Shown here piece after piece: positions 28,279 through 39,245 of a stretch of 64,000 nucleotides of DNA. Below the pieces are notes generated by a model. That model did not search any database and was not told where the DNA came from. It saw nothing but the letters and a program-made list of their open reading frames with translations. The position numbers and the translations under genes are program-made. Position 1 is the first letter of the stretch; every line of letters starts with the position of its first letter. The DNA is from Phycisphaerales bacterium. GTDB taxonomy: Bacteria > Planctomycetota > Phycisphaerae > Phycisphaerales > UBA1924. The stretch lies in the NCBI GenBank assembly GCA_028289195.1, contig JANQQR010000026.1, positions 110,209 to 174,208 on the forward strand, read 5' to 3'.

Positions 28279-29250
28279 ATGCGCGTCGTGAGTTTGCTCC
28301 CTTCAGCCACGGAAACCCTTTGCCTGATCGGTGGGGACAGCCTGCTCGTGGGGCGCTCCCACGAGTGCGACTTCCCGCGCTCGATCATCGATCGCCCGGC
28401 ACTCACCGGGCAGCTCATCGATCCCGATGTGCCACCCGCGCCCGCCGACATAGATCGGCAGGTCTCGGGTGCTCTCTCCTCGGGCGCTCCTCTCTACAGC
28501 CTCGACACCCAGAGGCTGCAAGACCTGCGCCCCGACGTCGTGCTCACACAGGATCTCTGCGAGGTGTGCTCGATCGACCTCGAGACCGTGCGGCGAGTCG
28601 CGCACCAGTTAGACCCGAGCCCGGAGGTCGTGAGCCTCAACCCGGAGTCGTTCGAGGGCGTGCTCGACGACGTGATGACCATCGGGCGCGCCGTCGGGCT
28701 GGAATCGCAGGCACAGGAGGCGCTCGTCCGCCTGCGGGAGCGGTTTTTCTCGGCGGCCGACTACGCGACCGTCCTCGCCGACCAGCCGAAAGTGGTCTTC
28801 CTCGAGTGGGTCGATCCTCCCTTTATCGGGGGGCACTGGACGCCGCAGCTCATCGAGCGCGCCGGCGCTCGCCACCCGCTCAACGAGACCGTAGCCATGG
28901 AGAACGCCGGCGCCGGGTCGGGCGCTCAGATGGCGCACCGACTGGCCGGGAAGTCGATCCGCGTGCCCCCGGAGTCGATCGCCGCGATCGAGCCCGACGC
29001 TGTCATCGTCTGCCCATGCGGCATCCGTCTCGATGAAATCCGTTCCCACCTCACCCATATCGAGGGGGAGGACTGGTGGCGCGGGCTCCCGGCGGTGCGC
29101 AACGGCCGGGTCGCGCTCGTCGACGGCAACGAGATGTTCAATCGCCCCGGGCCGCGCCTGGTCGATGCCTACGAGTGGCTGGTGGGCTGGCTCAACGACC
29201 GGCCCCGCCTCATCCCGGAGGGCTTCCCTTGGGCGCGCTACGAGTTCTGA
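28279..29250 (+). CDS. BtuF-like cobalamin/metal-chelate binding protein
   Basis: The 323-residue protein has the helical-backbone periplasmic binding fold (Peripla_BP_2/COG0614): MRVVSLLPSATETLCLIGG, then VGRSHECDFP, and a middle helix separating two lobes. The lack of a signal peptide is common in the subgroup annotated as cobalamin-binding proteins. Ligand identity is unproved. No Shine-Dalgarno sequence is seen before ATG 28279, but TACACT (28267-28272) ends 6 bases upstream, suggesting a leaderless mRNA. Its stop overlaps the next gene by 22 bases. Confidence 0.82.
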   Translation: MRVVSLLPSATETLCLIGGDSLLVGRSHECDFPRSIIDRPALTGQLIDPDVPPAPADIDRQVSGALSSGAPLYSLDTQRLQDLRPDVVLTQDLCEVCSIDLETVRRVAHQLDPSPEVVSLNPESFEGVLDDVMTIGRAVGLESQAQEALVRLRERFFSAADYATVLADQPKVVFLEWVDPPFIGGHWTPQLIERAGARHPLNETVAMENAGAGSGAQMAHRLAGKSIRVPPESIAAIEPDAVIVCPCGIRLDEIRSHLTHIEGEDWWRGLPAVRNGRVALVDGNEMFNRPGPRLVDAYEWLVGWLNDRPRLIPEGFPWARYEF

Positions 29251-30224
29251 TCGCGGCCTCGGTTCTTGCAGGCTGCGCGTGCGCACACGCCGGAGAGTTG
29301 TCGTTCGAACTGATCGGTGCCGGGCATCTCGCGACCGAGCACGAGCGCATCGAGGGACCGATCGGCGGGCTCAGCGGGCTCGCGTTCGATCGGCGCACCG
29401 GCCGCTGGATTGCCGTCACGGACTCGAAAGGCGCCTGCCGCGCACTCGAGCTGCGCATCGACCTCGTCGGCGCTCGACTGGATGTCGAGCCGCAGCGCGC
29501 GATCGATCTTCCCTGCGGGGTGACCGACGCCGAGGCGATCGCGATCTCCCCTGAAGACGGCGCGTGGTACATCGGGTTCGAGCAGCCGGCATCCGTCGCG
29601 CGATTCGATCCGGTCTCGGGCGAATGCAGCGTGCTGGCGCTTCCTCCCAACGTGGTCGAACAGGTGAGGCCCAACAGGTCGTTCGAGAATGTCGCGATCG
29701 TCCCCGGTGCGGACGGACCCGAATTGTGGGTCGCCGTCGAGAACGCGCTGCTCACCGATGGCCAGGAGGCCAACGACGACTCCGGCACGCCCTGCAGGGT
29801 GATGATCATCGATGCGCGCACCCATGAACTCAAGCGCCAGGCGATCTACCTCACCGAGCCACGCCGCGCGGCGATGCTCGAGATCGGCTCGTTCAACTCG
29901 CTCGCCGACGCGATCGGGCTGCCCGACGGGCGCGTCCTGTTCATGGAACGCGGGTTCGCTCTGCCCCGCGGCGCCTATGTCGTGCTGTTCGAGTGCGACG
30001 GGCGCACGGATCGCCGGGCGCCGTTCGGCCATCTCCTCAAGTCGCCGGTCGCGGATCTGCACGATCTCGGCGTGCCGCTGCTGTTCAACATCGAGGCGAT
30101 GGCGCTCGGCCCGGAGTTGGACGACGGCGGTCGCCTGATGATCCTCATGAGCGACGACAACTTCGGCGCAACCGGCGAACTGGGGACGCAGGTGATCGCG
30201 CTGCGCGTGCGCGGCATCGAGTGA
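29229..30224 (+). CDS. phytase-like (esterase-like) exported lipoprotein
   Basis: The 331-residue protein matches the esterase-like/phytase-like beta-propeller family (PF13449): GPIGGLSGLAFDRRTGRWIAVTD, then SFENVAI and LFMERGF. The start is TTG at 29229, supported by GGAGG seven bases upstream. It gives a short signal peptide with a perfect lipobox VLAGC near residue 16, so it is probably a lipoprotein. The start lies inside the end of the BtuF-like gene, so the two are coupled. Substrate and function are unknown; the family is named after a phytase but includes many proteins without that activity. Confidence 0.75.
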   Translation: MGALRVLIAASVLAGCACAHAGELSFELIGAGHLATEHERIEGPIGGLSGLAFDRRTGRWIAVTDSKGACRALELRIDLVGARLDVEPQRAIDLPCGVTDAEAIAISPEDGAWYIGFEQPASVARFDPVSGECSVLALPPNVVEQVRPNRSFENVAIVPGADGPELWVAVENALLTDGQEANDDSGTPCRVMIIDARTHELKRQAIYLTEPRRAAMLEIGSFNSLADAIGLPDGRVLFMERGFALPRGAYVVLFECDGRTDRRAPFGHLLKSPVADLHDLGVPLLFNIEAMALGPELDDGGRLMILMSDDNFGATGELGTQVIALRVRGIE

Positions 30225-30239
30225 TCGCTTCTGCGCCGC

Positions 30240-32702
30240 CTACTGGCGCTTGCCCTTGCCCTTCTTGTCGGAGCGGAAGTCGCTCTTCCGCTTGTCGCGC
30301 GAGCGGCTGCGCTGCGCGCGTCGTTGCGCACCGGTGCGCTGCTCGACGGTTTCGAACTCGTCGCGCTCCCGGCCGCCGACGTCCTTGCGCTTGCCCACAT
30401 CGCGGGCGCCGGTGTCCTCGATGACCACGGACATCTGCCGCTGCCCGAGATTGACGTCAGCGATGACCACGCTCACTCGGTCGCCGAGGCTGTAGCTCCG
30501 GCCGCTGGATCGCTCGACGAGCGAGCCGGAATCGCGATCGAAGCTCCACCGCGCGTTGCGGACTGTCTTCCCGTTCACGCTCGGGGCCGGGATGTCCTCG
30601 CTCTTGCACAGGCCCTCAGCGAGGTACTTGTCGAGGCGAACGAACACGCCGGCGTTGGTCACACCGGTCACCACGCCGGGGAACGACTCGCCGATGTGAT
30701 TCTCGAGAAGCTGCAGCACGAGGAAGGCCCGAAGCTCGCGTTCGGCGCTCGTGGCGTTGTCCTCGCGCCGGTTGCATCGCTGGGAGATCCCCGACAGCGA
30801 CGCTTCGTCCGGGCACTCCTCGCTCCCGCGCAGCTTCTTGCCCAGGGCCTTCTTCTGCTGGTCGTCCTTGGGGATGTTCGTGCCGTTGTCGGTGAGCTCG
30901 AGGAAGCGCAGCAGCGCCCGGTGGACCGTCAGGTCCGCGTACCGCCGGATGGGGCTGGTGAAGTGGGCGTACGCCTGCGAGGCGAGGGCGAAGTGGCCAA
31001 CGAGCGCCGGCGAGTACTCGGCGCGCGTCAGCGTGCGCAGCACGGCGAAATGCACCGCGGGCGCCGCCGGCGTGCCGGCCGTCGACTCCAGCAGTTTCTG
31101 CAACTCCTCGCGGCTCGGGCTCTTGGGGATCCGGTACCCCGCGACGCGAACGAAGTCACGGAGCTGGTCCATGTTCCCCGGCACCGGCTCTGGGTGCGTG
31201 CGCCGGATGATCGGGACCTCCAAGTCCTCGAACAGGCGTGCCACCGCCTCGTTGGCCTCGACCATGAACATCTCGATCAGCGTGTGCGTGTAGGCGTCGT
31301 CCTCGGGCACCGCGTCGATCACCCGCCCGTCTTCGTCGTAGACGAGTTCCACGTCCGGGAGATCCAGGTGGATCATGCCGGAACGCTTGCGACGGTCGCG
31401 GATCGCGCGGCTGAGGTCGTTCATGTGCCCGAGCGCGGCCCGGAGCTCATCCGAATACTCGGGTTCCTCGCGGGCGTGTTCCGCCGCTTCCTCGTCGGAC
31501 TTGCCGTCGATGAGCGCCTGCGCTTCGAGGTAGGTCAGGCGTTTGCGTGACTTGATCAGCCCCTGTGCGAACCGTGCCCCGCGCACGTTGCCGCGCATGT
31601 CGTAGTCGATCCACACGCTCTTGGTGTAGCGGGGCACGCCCTCCTGGAGCGAGCAGATGCCGTTGGAGAGGATCTCCGGCAGCATGGGGATGACCAGACG
31701 CGGCAGGTACACGCTGTTGCAGCGGTCCGACGCCTCGATATCAAGGGCCGACCCCTCGTACACGAAGTGGCTCACGTCGGCGATGTGCACGCCCAGCCGG
31801 TAGCCGGGCCCGCCGCCGGTGATCTCGTCGCGTTTCTCGATGCTGATCGCGTCGTCGTAGTCCTTGGCGTCGGGCGGGTCGATCGTGCAGATGAAGTCGT
31901 CGCGCAGGTCGGCGCGGATCGTCTCGTCGAGCTCGCGCCCGTCTTCGAGCAGCATCTTCATGTCCTGCTCGTAGAGCGACGACTCTTCGCGCGCCTGCTC
32001 CACGCACGAATCGGGGAACTCGCCCGGGAGGCCGTACGCCTCGATGACAGCCGCGGTCTCGACGCTCGGCTCGCCCGATTCGCCGAGCACGCGTGTGATC
32101 ACGCCCTCGGCCAGCGCGTAGCCCTCGGGGTAGCTGAGGATCTCGACGATCACCTTGTCGCCGACCTTGGCGTTCTTCGACGGCGCATCGTGCACGATGA
32201 TCGGGTCGGTGAAGGTCTTCCCGTCGGGCTCGACCAGCCACTGGCCGCCGGAACGCGTGATCTCGCCCGCGACCGACTTGCGCGAGCGTTCCATGACCTC
32301 GACGATGACGCCCACGTACGGGCTCTTGCCCGGCCCGCCGCCGCCCCGGCGCGAGGTGACCTCTGCGCGCACCGTGTCGCCGCTGACGGCGTCGAGCGTG
32401 TCCTGGGCGGGGACGAACAGGTCGCCGTGGGCGGTGGCGCGCTGCGGGATGATGAAGCCGAACCCCTTGGGGTTCTTGCGGAACACCCCGACGACCTCGG
32501 CGCCCATCGGGGGCAGAGCGACCAGCTGGTCGTCGCCCCAGACGAGCTCGCCCTTGGCCTCGAGGTCCTTGATCGCCTGCACGAACGCCTCGAAGTCGTC
32601 CTTGGCGATGCCCAGATCCTGGGCGAGGGTGAGGGCGCTCGACGCCTCGTAGGTCGGGTGCTGGAGGTGGGTCAGGAGACGCTTTGAAAATCTTGAAGGC
32701 AT
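30240..32702 (-). CDS. rnr: ribonuclease R (RNase II family 3'-5' exoribonuclease)
   Basis: The 820-residue protein has N-terminal cold-shock (CSD) domains, the RNB catalytic domain, and a C-terminal S1 domain. The RNB domain contains the aspartate cluster DPPDAKDYDDAIS, in which the Asp residues hold Mg. A Lys/Arg-rich tail (RSRDKRKSDF, KKGKGKRQ) helps unwind or bind RNA. The length matches E. coli RNase R (813). It degrades structured RNA. ATG at 32702 has AAAGG upstream. It is downstream of rpoD but separated from it by a terminator, so it probably has its own promoter. Confidence 0.95.
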   Translation of the reverse strand: MPSRFSKRLLTHLQHPTYEASSALTLAQDLGIAKDDFEAFVQAIKDLEAKGELVWGDDQLVALPPMGAEVVGVFRKNPKGFGFIIPQRATAHGDLFVPAQDTLDAVSGDTVRAEVTSRRGGGGPGKSPYVGVIVEVMERSRKSVAGEITRSGGQWLVEPDGKTFTDPIIVHDAPSKNAKVGDKVIVEILSYPEGYALAEGVITRVLGESGEPSVETAAVIEAYGLPGEFPDSCVEQAREESSLYEQDMKMLLEDGRELDETIRADLRDDFICTIDPPDAKDYDDAISIEKRDEITGGGPGYRLGVHIADVSHFVYEGSALDIEASDRCNSVYLPRLVIPMLPEILSNGICSLQEGVPRYTKSVWIDYDMRGNVRGARFAQGLIKSRKRLTYLEAQALIDGKSDEEAAEHAREEPEYSDELRAALGHMNDLSRAIRDRRKRSGMIHLDLPDVELVYDEDGRVIDAVPEDDAYTHTLIEMFMVEANEAVARLFEDLEVPIIRRTHPEPVPGNMDQLRDFVRVAGYRIPKSPSREELQKLLESTAGTPAAPAVHFAVLRTLTRAEYSPALVGHFALASQAYAHFTSPIRRYADLTVHRALLRFLELTDNGTNIPKDDQQKKALGKKLRGSEECPDEASLSGISQRCNRREDNATSAERELRAFLVLQLLENHIGESFPGVVTGVTNAGVFVRLDKYLAEGLCKSEDIPAPSVNGKTVRNARWSFDRDSGSLVERSSGRSYSLGDRVSVVIADVNLGQRQMSVVIEDTGARDVGKRKDVGGRERDEFETVEQRTGAQRRAQRSRSRDKRKSDFRSDKKGKGKRQ

Positions 32703-32756
32703 GTAGGCCTTTGTCGTTGGTGTTGAAGGTTCTATCGGATACCCGCGGGAGGATAC

Positions 32757-32783
32757 GAAAACGCCCCGGCCCAGGGCCGGGGC
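32757..32783 (-). terminator. rho-independent terminator of rpoD
   Basis: On the minus strand GCCCCGGC and GCCGGGGC (+ strand positions 32763-32770 and 32776-32783) form a stem around a 5-base loop, followed by GTTTTCG. The short T-run makes it somewhat weak. Confidence 0.75.
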
Positions 32784-32817
32784 GAGGGATGTTTGGTTGG
32801 TTCGAGGCCGGCGCTTC

Positions 32818-34572
<1,755 letters not shown>

Positions 34573-34617
34573 GTTCGTGCTCCAGCGCTCGTGCGCTCGC
34601 GTTCAGTCCTTTGCCGT

Positions 34618-34639
34618 CCCGGCGCTTCGCGGCGCCGGG
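34618..34639 (-). promoter_or_regulatory. hairpin in the dnaG-rpoD intergenic region
   Basis: CCCGGCGC (34618-34625) pairs with GCGCCGGG (34632-34639) around a 6-base loop, without a T-tract. In E. coli the dnaG-rpoD junction is an RNA processing site; this stem could play a similar role or act as an attenuator. That is inference. Confidence 0.4.
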
Positions 34640-34719
34640 TGTCCCCCGTTCGTGCATTTCCTTGCGTCGGTTCCAGCAACTGCGGGACGTTCGTTCGTTC
34701 AGTCGGCGCTCCACGCCTG

Positions 34720-36585
34720 TTACACGGGCCCGGCCCTGGGCCTCGGCATCGCCAGCGGATTGGCGCCCAGCCGCTCGTGCGAACGGCGCAGCGATCCGAT
34801 CCGTGTCTCGATGTCTGTCTCTCTCTCGGAGTTCTCGCTCGAAGATTGCCATTGGGCCATGTGCACGCACTCGGCCCACACCGACGCCAGACGCTCGGGA
34901 ATCCCTTCGGTCTGGGCTTCGACCCAACGCACGAGAGCGACGATCTCGCTCCGCGCCTCGGCGCTTTCGATCTGCAATAGAAGGTTCTGGAGCGTCGGCC
35001 GGCTCGTGTGTTCGTCTGCCGCGACCGAGAGCGCTCTGGACACCTCTTCGAGTGAGGAGCAAGAGTAGGCGGCGCCGGAAAGGAAGTCACGCACCTGTTC
35101 TGGATTCCGTTCGATCAGGGCGGGTTCGACGAGCAGGCACCCCAGGGCGGTGTCCGTCGCGGTCCAGCGGCCCTTCCCGCCCACGTCCGCCACACCCGTT
35201 TCGGTGTCCCCTGAATCGGCGCGGGCACGTGTCCTGCGCGGGGCTCCCTTGGCGGCACCGATCGCTTCGTGGATCGCGCTCGGGCTGACCCCGCCGAGCC
35301 TTGCCAGCTTGGCGACGATCGTCTGCTGCCGGATCGGGGGCAGACGCCCCAGGCCCATATCGACGAATCGCTCGACCTCAAGTTCCAGTTCCCGAGCCCT
35401 GCTGACGGATCCCGGCGCGAGCCCGCGCTCGTTAAGGCGCCGGTCCATCCGCTCGAACCGATGTGCGAGGGCGTCGGTCGCGCCGTCGATCGCCGCCGAG
35501 AAGGCCTCGGCCCCGCCTTCGCTCTTGAGGAGATCGTCGGGGTCCTGACCCCCCGGGAGGATCGCGATCTTCACGTCCACCGGCTCGGTCAGGAACACCT
35601 CCGTGGCGCGATCGGCGGCCGACATGCCGGCCTCGTCGCCGTCGAAGAGCAGGACGATCGAGTCGCACAGCCTTCGGAGGATGGTCGCGTGCTTGGGCGT
35701 CAGGGCCGTCCCCAGCGTTGCAACGACATTCGTGAACCCGGCCTGGTGGCAGGCGATCACGTCGGTGTACCCCTCGGTCACGATCGCCGTGCGAGACTGC
35801 TGGATCGATCGGAGCCCCTGCTTGAGACCAAAGAGCGTGGCGCTCTTGTCGAACAGGAGCGTCTCCGGGGAATTCAGGTACTTGGGCGTGTCTTCCTCGT
35901 CGATCCTGCGTGCGCCGAACGCGACGGTGCGGCCGATCTGGTCGGCGATCGGGAAGATGACGCGATTGCGCAGCGCGTCGTAGGCGCCGCCGTCGTCTTT
36001 GGGTTTCACCAGCCCCGCGCTCGCGAGTTGCGACTGCGAGACGCCCCGCTGGGCGGCGGTCTGGAGGAGACCGTCCCAACGATCCGGCGCTGCGCCGATC
36101 TCGAACGCCTCGACCATCTCCGCGCTGATTCCCCGCGACTCGACGACGTCGCGCGCGAGCTTCCCGTGTGCCTCATGCCGGTAGATCGTCCTGAAGAACT
36201 CCAGGGCGAACGCGTTGATCTTGGCCAGTTCGTCCCGCGTCGGGCCGGACGCCGAGCCCGATGCGCCGCCGGTCGCGCCCCGCGAGCGTTCGAGCGTGAT
36301 GCCGGCGCGCTCGGCCAGGAACTCGAGCGCCGCCAGGAACTCCATCCCGTGGTACTTCATGACGAAGTCGATGGCGTTGCCCCCGCTGCCGCAGACGAAG
36401 CAGTGGAAGATCTGCTTGTTGGGCACGACGTACATCGACGGGTTGTGGTCGTCGTGGAACGGGCAGACGCACGCGAATTCTCTTCCCTTGGGCTTCAGCG
36501 TCACGTGGTCGCCAACCAGGCGCACGATGTCCGTCGCATCGAGCACGCGCTGGCGGTTGTCGGCGAATGTGGAGTCGAGCGGCAA
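34720..36585 (-). CDS. dnaG: DNA primase DnaG
   Basis: The 621-residue protein makes RNA primers for replication. The N-terminal zinc finger has C41, H44, C62 and C65 (CPFHDDH...FHCFVCGSGGN), followed by the primase core. The Toprim domain has EGYTDVIA and LLFDGDEAG. A C-terminal helical part for DnaB binding is poorly conserved. The start is TTG at 36585, which gives the expected distance to the zinc finger; no upstream ATG is in frame. It lies upstream of rpoD and probably in the same transcript. Confidence 0.96.
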   Translation of the reverse strand: MPLDSTFADNRQRVLDATDIVRLVGDHVTLKPKGREFACVCPFHDDHNPSMYVVPNKQIFHCFVCGSGGNAIDFVMKYHGMEFLAALEFLAERAGITLERSRGATGGASGSASGPTRDELAKINAFALEFFRTIYRHEAHGKLARDVVESRGISAEMVEAFEIGAAPDRWDGLLQTAAQRGVSQSQLASAGLVKPKDDGGAYDALRNRVIFPIADQIGRTVAFGARRIDEEDTPKYLNSPETLLFDKSATLFGLKQGLRSIQQSRTAIVTEGYTDVIACHQAGFTNVVATLGTALTPKHATILRRLCDSIVLLFDGDEAGMSAADRATEVFLTEPVDVKIAILPGGQDPDDLLKSEGGAEAFSAAIDGATDALAHRFERMDRRLNERGLAPGSVSRARELELEVERFVDMGLGRLPPIRQQTIVAKLARLGGVSPSAIHEAIGAAKGAPRRTRARADSGDTETGVADVGGKGRWTATDTALGCLLVEPALIERNPEQVRDFLSGAAYSCSSLEEVSRALSVAADEHTSRPTLQNLLLQIESAEARSEIVALVRWVEAQTEGIPERLASVWAECVHMAQWQSSSENSERETDIETRIGSLRRSHERLGANPLAMPRPRAGPV

Positions 36586-36983
36586 GGGCGGATCTCAGCG
36601 CCCATCACGGGCGCGGGCGATGTGTCGGGCCGGGCGCCAGCGCTCCAGGAAAGAGACATCGCGCTCGCGAGCCAGCCGTGGGTTCAGCGAAAGTGGTTTT
36701 GGAGGCCCTGAGAGGAGAGAGGGGCCGCGTCTGGTCTTGGCCGGTGCGGGGTTGTCCGGAGATGGCGAGATCCCTGCCATGCACTGCCGGACGGAGGAGG
36801 AAACGGCCGCGAGATCAGATCTTCTGTCTGAACGCTAACACAGCCCGGTTGCGGGTCAAACGATTGCCCGGTAACTGCACAAAATTATCGGTTCTTCCGC
36901 GCAGGTCTTGCCCGGCGTCGGGAGCCGCAAACTTATTGGACCACGCCCCGCCGGCGGGTCCAGGCCGGGAGCCGGGGTCTACG
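36586..36983. other. intergenic region between dnaG and acylphosphatase
   Basis: A 398-base stretch between divergent genes with no supported gene. It should contain the dnaG promoter; on the minus strand GATAAT (around 36880) and TTGACC (around 36855) are present but not correctly spaced with partners. On the plus strand TACGAT lies next to the acylphosphatase start. Confidence 0.5.
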
Positions 36984-37265
36984 ATGCCCGCCGTGCAGAT
37001 GAGACTCGGAATCAGGTTTTCGGGGAGGGTCCAGGGCGTCGGGTTCCGCGCCTCATCACAGTGGATCGCGCGTGAGTTCCCGGTCAGCGGCTGGGTGCGC
37101 AACGAGCCCGACGGGTCCGTCTGGATGGAGGCCCAGGGCGACCCCGGGGAGGTCGAGCGCTTCGTCAGCGCCGTCCGGGATCGTCTAGCCAGGGGGATCA
37201 CCGGCTTCGATTCGAGGCCCCTCGATCCGGTCGACGACGAAACCGGCTTCGAGATCAGGAGATAG
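36984..37265 (+). CDS. acyP: acylphosphatase
   Basis: A 93-residue protein with the acylphosphatase fold: IRFSGRVQGVGFRASSQWIA carries the phosphate-binding loop and the catalytic Arg, and VSGWVRNEPDGSVWMEAQG carries the catalytic Asn. It hydrolyses acyl phosphates such as 1,3-bisphosphoglycerate or carbamoyl phosphate. The start is uncertain. ATG 36984, GTG 36993 and ATG 36999 are all in frame; TACGAT at 36980-36985 would put a leaderless start at 36993. The next gene begins 20 bases downstream. Confidence 0.9.
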   Translation: MPAVQMRLGIRFSGRVQGVGFRASSQWIAREFPVSGWVRNEPDGSVWMEAQGDPGEVERFVSAVRDRLARGITGFDSRPLDPVDDETGFEIRR

Positions 37266-37285
37266 GCGTCGCACGGAGGTTCCCA

Positions 37286-37993
37286 ATGCTGGTTCTGTTC
37301 GACATCGACGCGACGCTCCTCCGAACCCAGCGTGCCGGGGTCGACGCCATGGGCGCGGCAGGAAGGAGCCTGGTCGACCCGGAGTTCGACGAGAACCGCA
37401 TCGAGTACGCCGGGCGCCTCGACCCGCTGATCATCGCCGACCTGCTCCAGACCCACGGGCGGGAAGCATCCTCGCAGGCGATCGACGCGTTTGCCGCGGC
37501 GTATCAGCGCGAGTTGCGCTCGCTGCTCGACGCCGACCCGCAGAGAGCCGAGCCCTGCCCGGGCGTGCCCGAATTGCTCGACGAGCTCGAGCGTCTCCAA
37601 GGCGTGACGCTCGGGCTGCTGACCGGGAACTTCGAAGCCACCGGCTCGATCAAGCTGCGCAGCGCTGGGCTCAACCCCGAACGCTTCGCCGTGCGGGTCT
37701 GGGGAGACGATTCCCCGCACGAGCCCCCGTCGCGCGACCATCTTCCGGGTGTCGCAATCGAGCGTCAGAGTGCACGCACCGGCGGTGCCTGGTCGGGCGA
37801 ACGATCGCTGATCATCGGCGACACCGTTCACGACATCGCCTGCGCGCTCGCCCACGGCTGCCGCTCGCTCGGAGTGGCGACCGGCAGCTACTCGGTCGAC
37901 GCGCTCGCGGAATCAGGCGCAGACCGAGCCGTCGACGATCTGAGCGACACTTCATCGATTGTGGAATGGATCCTGGATCCCGAGCCCGTCTAG
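37286..37993 (+). CDS. HAD-superfamily phosphatase (phosphoglycolate phosphatase-like)
   Basis: The 235-residue protein has HAD motif I FDIDATLL (two catalytic Asp at residues 6 and 8), motif II LLTGN, and motif IV IIGDTVHDI. Between motifs I and II lies a four-helix cap (C1 type), as in phosphoglycolate phosphatase. The variant DxDAT instead of DxDGT is a small departure. Substrate is unknown. The gene follows acyP by 20 bases, so both may be one transcript. Its stop shares a CTAG with the stop of the convergent gene. Confidence 0.88.
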   Translation: MLVLFDIDATLLRTQRAGVDAMGAAGRSLVDPEFDENRIEYAGRLDPLIIADLLQTHGREASSQAIDAFAAAYQRELRSLLDADPQRAEPCPGVPELLDELERLQGVTLGLLTGNFEATGSIKLRSAGLNPERFAVRVWGDDSPHEPPSRDHLPGVAIERQSARTGGAWSGERSLIIGDTVHDIACALAHGCRSLGVATGSYSVDALAESGADRAVDDLSDTSSIVEWILDPEPV

Positions 37994-38367
37994 GCGGTCT
38001 GGCGATCGTCGCCGTCGTCGGCCTCTTGGCTCGGATCATCCTCGGCCGGCAGCATGGCCAGCAGCGGGGGCTTGTGCTGGTTCAGCGCGCCGCAAGACGG
38101 GCAGATGATCCCGTTGTCGTGCGCCGGGAGCGCACCCAGCTCGTGGCCGCACGTCAGGCACGCGTGCTGACCGAGCCGCTGCGTCGCCTTGTTCACGGTC
38201 ATGGTCATCGCCGCGACGGCGACGCCGAACAGGGGCAGCGCCATCCACGCCGGGCCGAGAGAGATCGCACCGAAGGCCGCCAGCGGAATCCCGATCACGA
38301 ACACGACCACCCTGAGCCGGATCCGGTTCAGGAACGCCATGCTTCGCTCGTGGAGTTGCGGGGTCAT
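37990..38367 (-). CDS. small membrane protein with zinc ribbon
   Basis: The 125-residue protein has two hydrophobic segments (VVVFVIGIPLAAFGAISLG and WMALPLFGVAVAAMTMTV) that form a helical hairpin. A C4 zinc-ribbon follows (CLTCGHEL and CPSCGAL, 14-15 residues apart). An acidic tail (AEDDPSQEADDGDD) ends the protein. ATG at 38367 has GGAG nine bases upstream. It stands alone, convergent with the HAD phosphatase; the two stop codons overlap in CTAG. Function is unknown. Confidence 0.75.
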   Translation of the reverse strand: MTPQLHERSMAFLNRIRLRVVVFVIGIPLAAFGAISLGPAWMALPLFGVAVAAMTMTVNKATQRLGQHACLTCGHELGALPAHDNGIICPSCGALNQHKPPLLAMLPAEDDPSQEADDGDDRQTA

Positions 38368-38516
38368 GCGCTGGGCTCCGGAATCTCTCGCTTCGTCCAC
38401 CCCGCGATTGCACCGGGGCAGGTCGACTCTGATAGTACCCATCGGTTCGCCGGACTGCGCACCTTCGCTCACTCCCAGGCGAGGCTGTGCACATCGTGCA
38501 TACACTGCGGCCCCCG

Positions 38517-39242
38517 ATGCCCGGCGGTTCCCTCATTCTGGCGATCGAGACGAGCAACCCATCGTCTGCGCGGGCCGGGCCCGAGGGCTCGGTGTTCGGG
38601 GTGGCTCTGGCCGAATCCGGAGATTCGGGGATAACCCCTGTCGGAATCGAGAGCCTGAATCCCGGCGACCGGGGCACCGACCCGGCGGCCCTGATCGCCA
38701 GGCTGCTCGAGAAGACCGGGTGCTGCCCGTCTTCCATCGGGCGCGTCGTCGTGAGCGTGGGCCCGGGCGGGTACACGGGGATCCGTATCGCCGTCGTCAC
38801 GGCGAAGCTCCTCGCGGAGGCCTGGGAGGCCCGCTGCGTCGCCGTTCCCACCGCCGATGCCCTCCTTCGACGCGTGGATCCCGGCATCCGATCCGAGCAA
38901 GCGGTCCACGTCGCTCTCGCCTGGAAGCGCGACGACGTCTGGATCGCGACCTACCCACCAGGCTCGGACCGCGCAGAATCCACGGGGCTCCTGGCGCTCG
39001 GCGCGGCCTCGGAAGCCATCAGCGCGGGGGTGACCGTCGCCGATCCCCCTGTGCGCGAACGACTGGCGAGCGGGCGTGACGGAGCGGAATTCGTGCTGCC
39101 CAGGTTCGACCCGCTGGCAGTCGCGGAGACGGGCGCTTTGCTTCCGCCGGTGGATCCGATCGAGCTCGTGCCCCTCTACCCCCGCCGGCCGGAAGCCGTG
39201 GCGAAATGGGAACAGCTCCGCTCACCGAGCGGCAAGGCGTAA
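38517..39242 (+). CDS. tsaB: tRNA threonylcarbamoyladenosine biosynthesis protein TsaB
   Basis: The 241-residue protein has the TsaB/YeaZ features: LAIETSNPSS near the N-terminus, VVVSVGPGGYTGIRIAV (the GPGS-like loop) and the C-terminal LYPRRPEAVAKWE. TsaB pairs with TsaD and TsaE in making t6A at position 37 of tRNAs reading ANN codons. No Shine-Dalgarno site is seen for ATG 38517; TACACT at 38501-38506 is ten bases before it. GTG at 38487 is an alternative start. The gene is divergent from the zinc-ribbon protein and convergent with the isomerase. Confidence 0.92.
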   Translation: MPGGSLILAIETSNPSSARAGPEGSVFGVALAESGDSGITPVGIESLNPGDRGTDPAALIARLLEKTGCCPSSIGRVVVSVGPGGYTGIRIAVVTAKLLAEAWEARCVAVPTADALLRRVDPGIRSEQAVHVALAWKRDDVWIATYPPGSDRAESTGLLALGAASEAISAGVTVADPPVRERLASGRDGAEFVLPRFDPLAVAETGALLPPVDPIELVPLYPRRPEAVAKWEQLRSPSGKA

Positions 39243-39245
39243 CAC

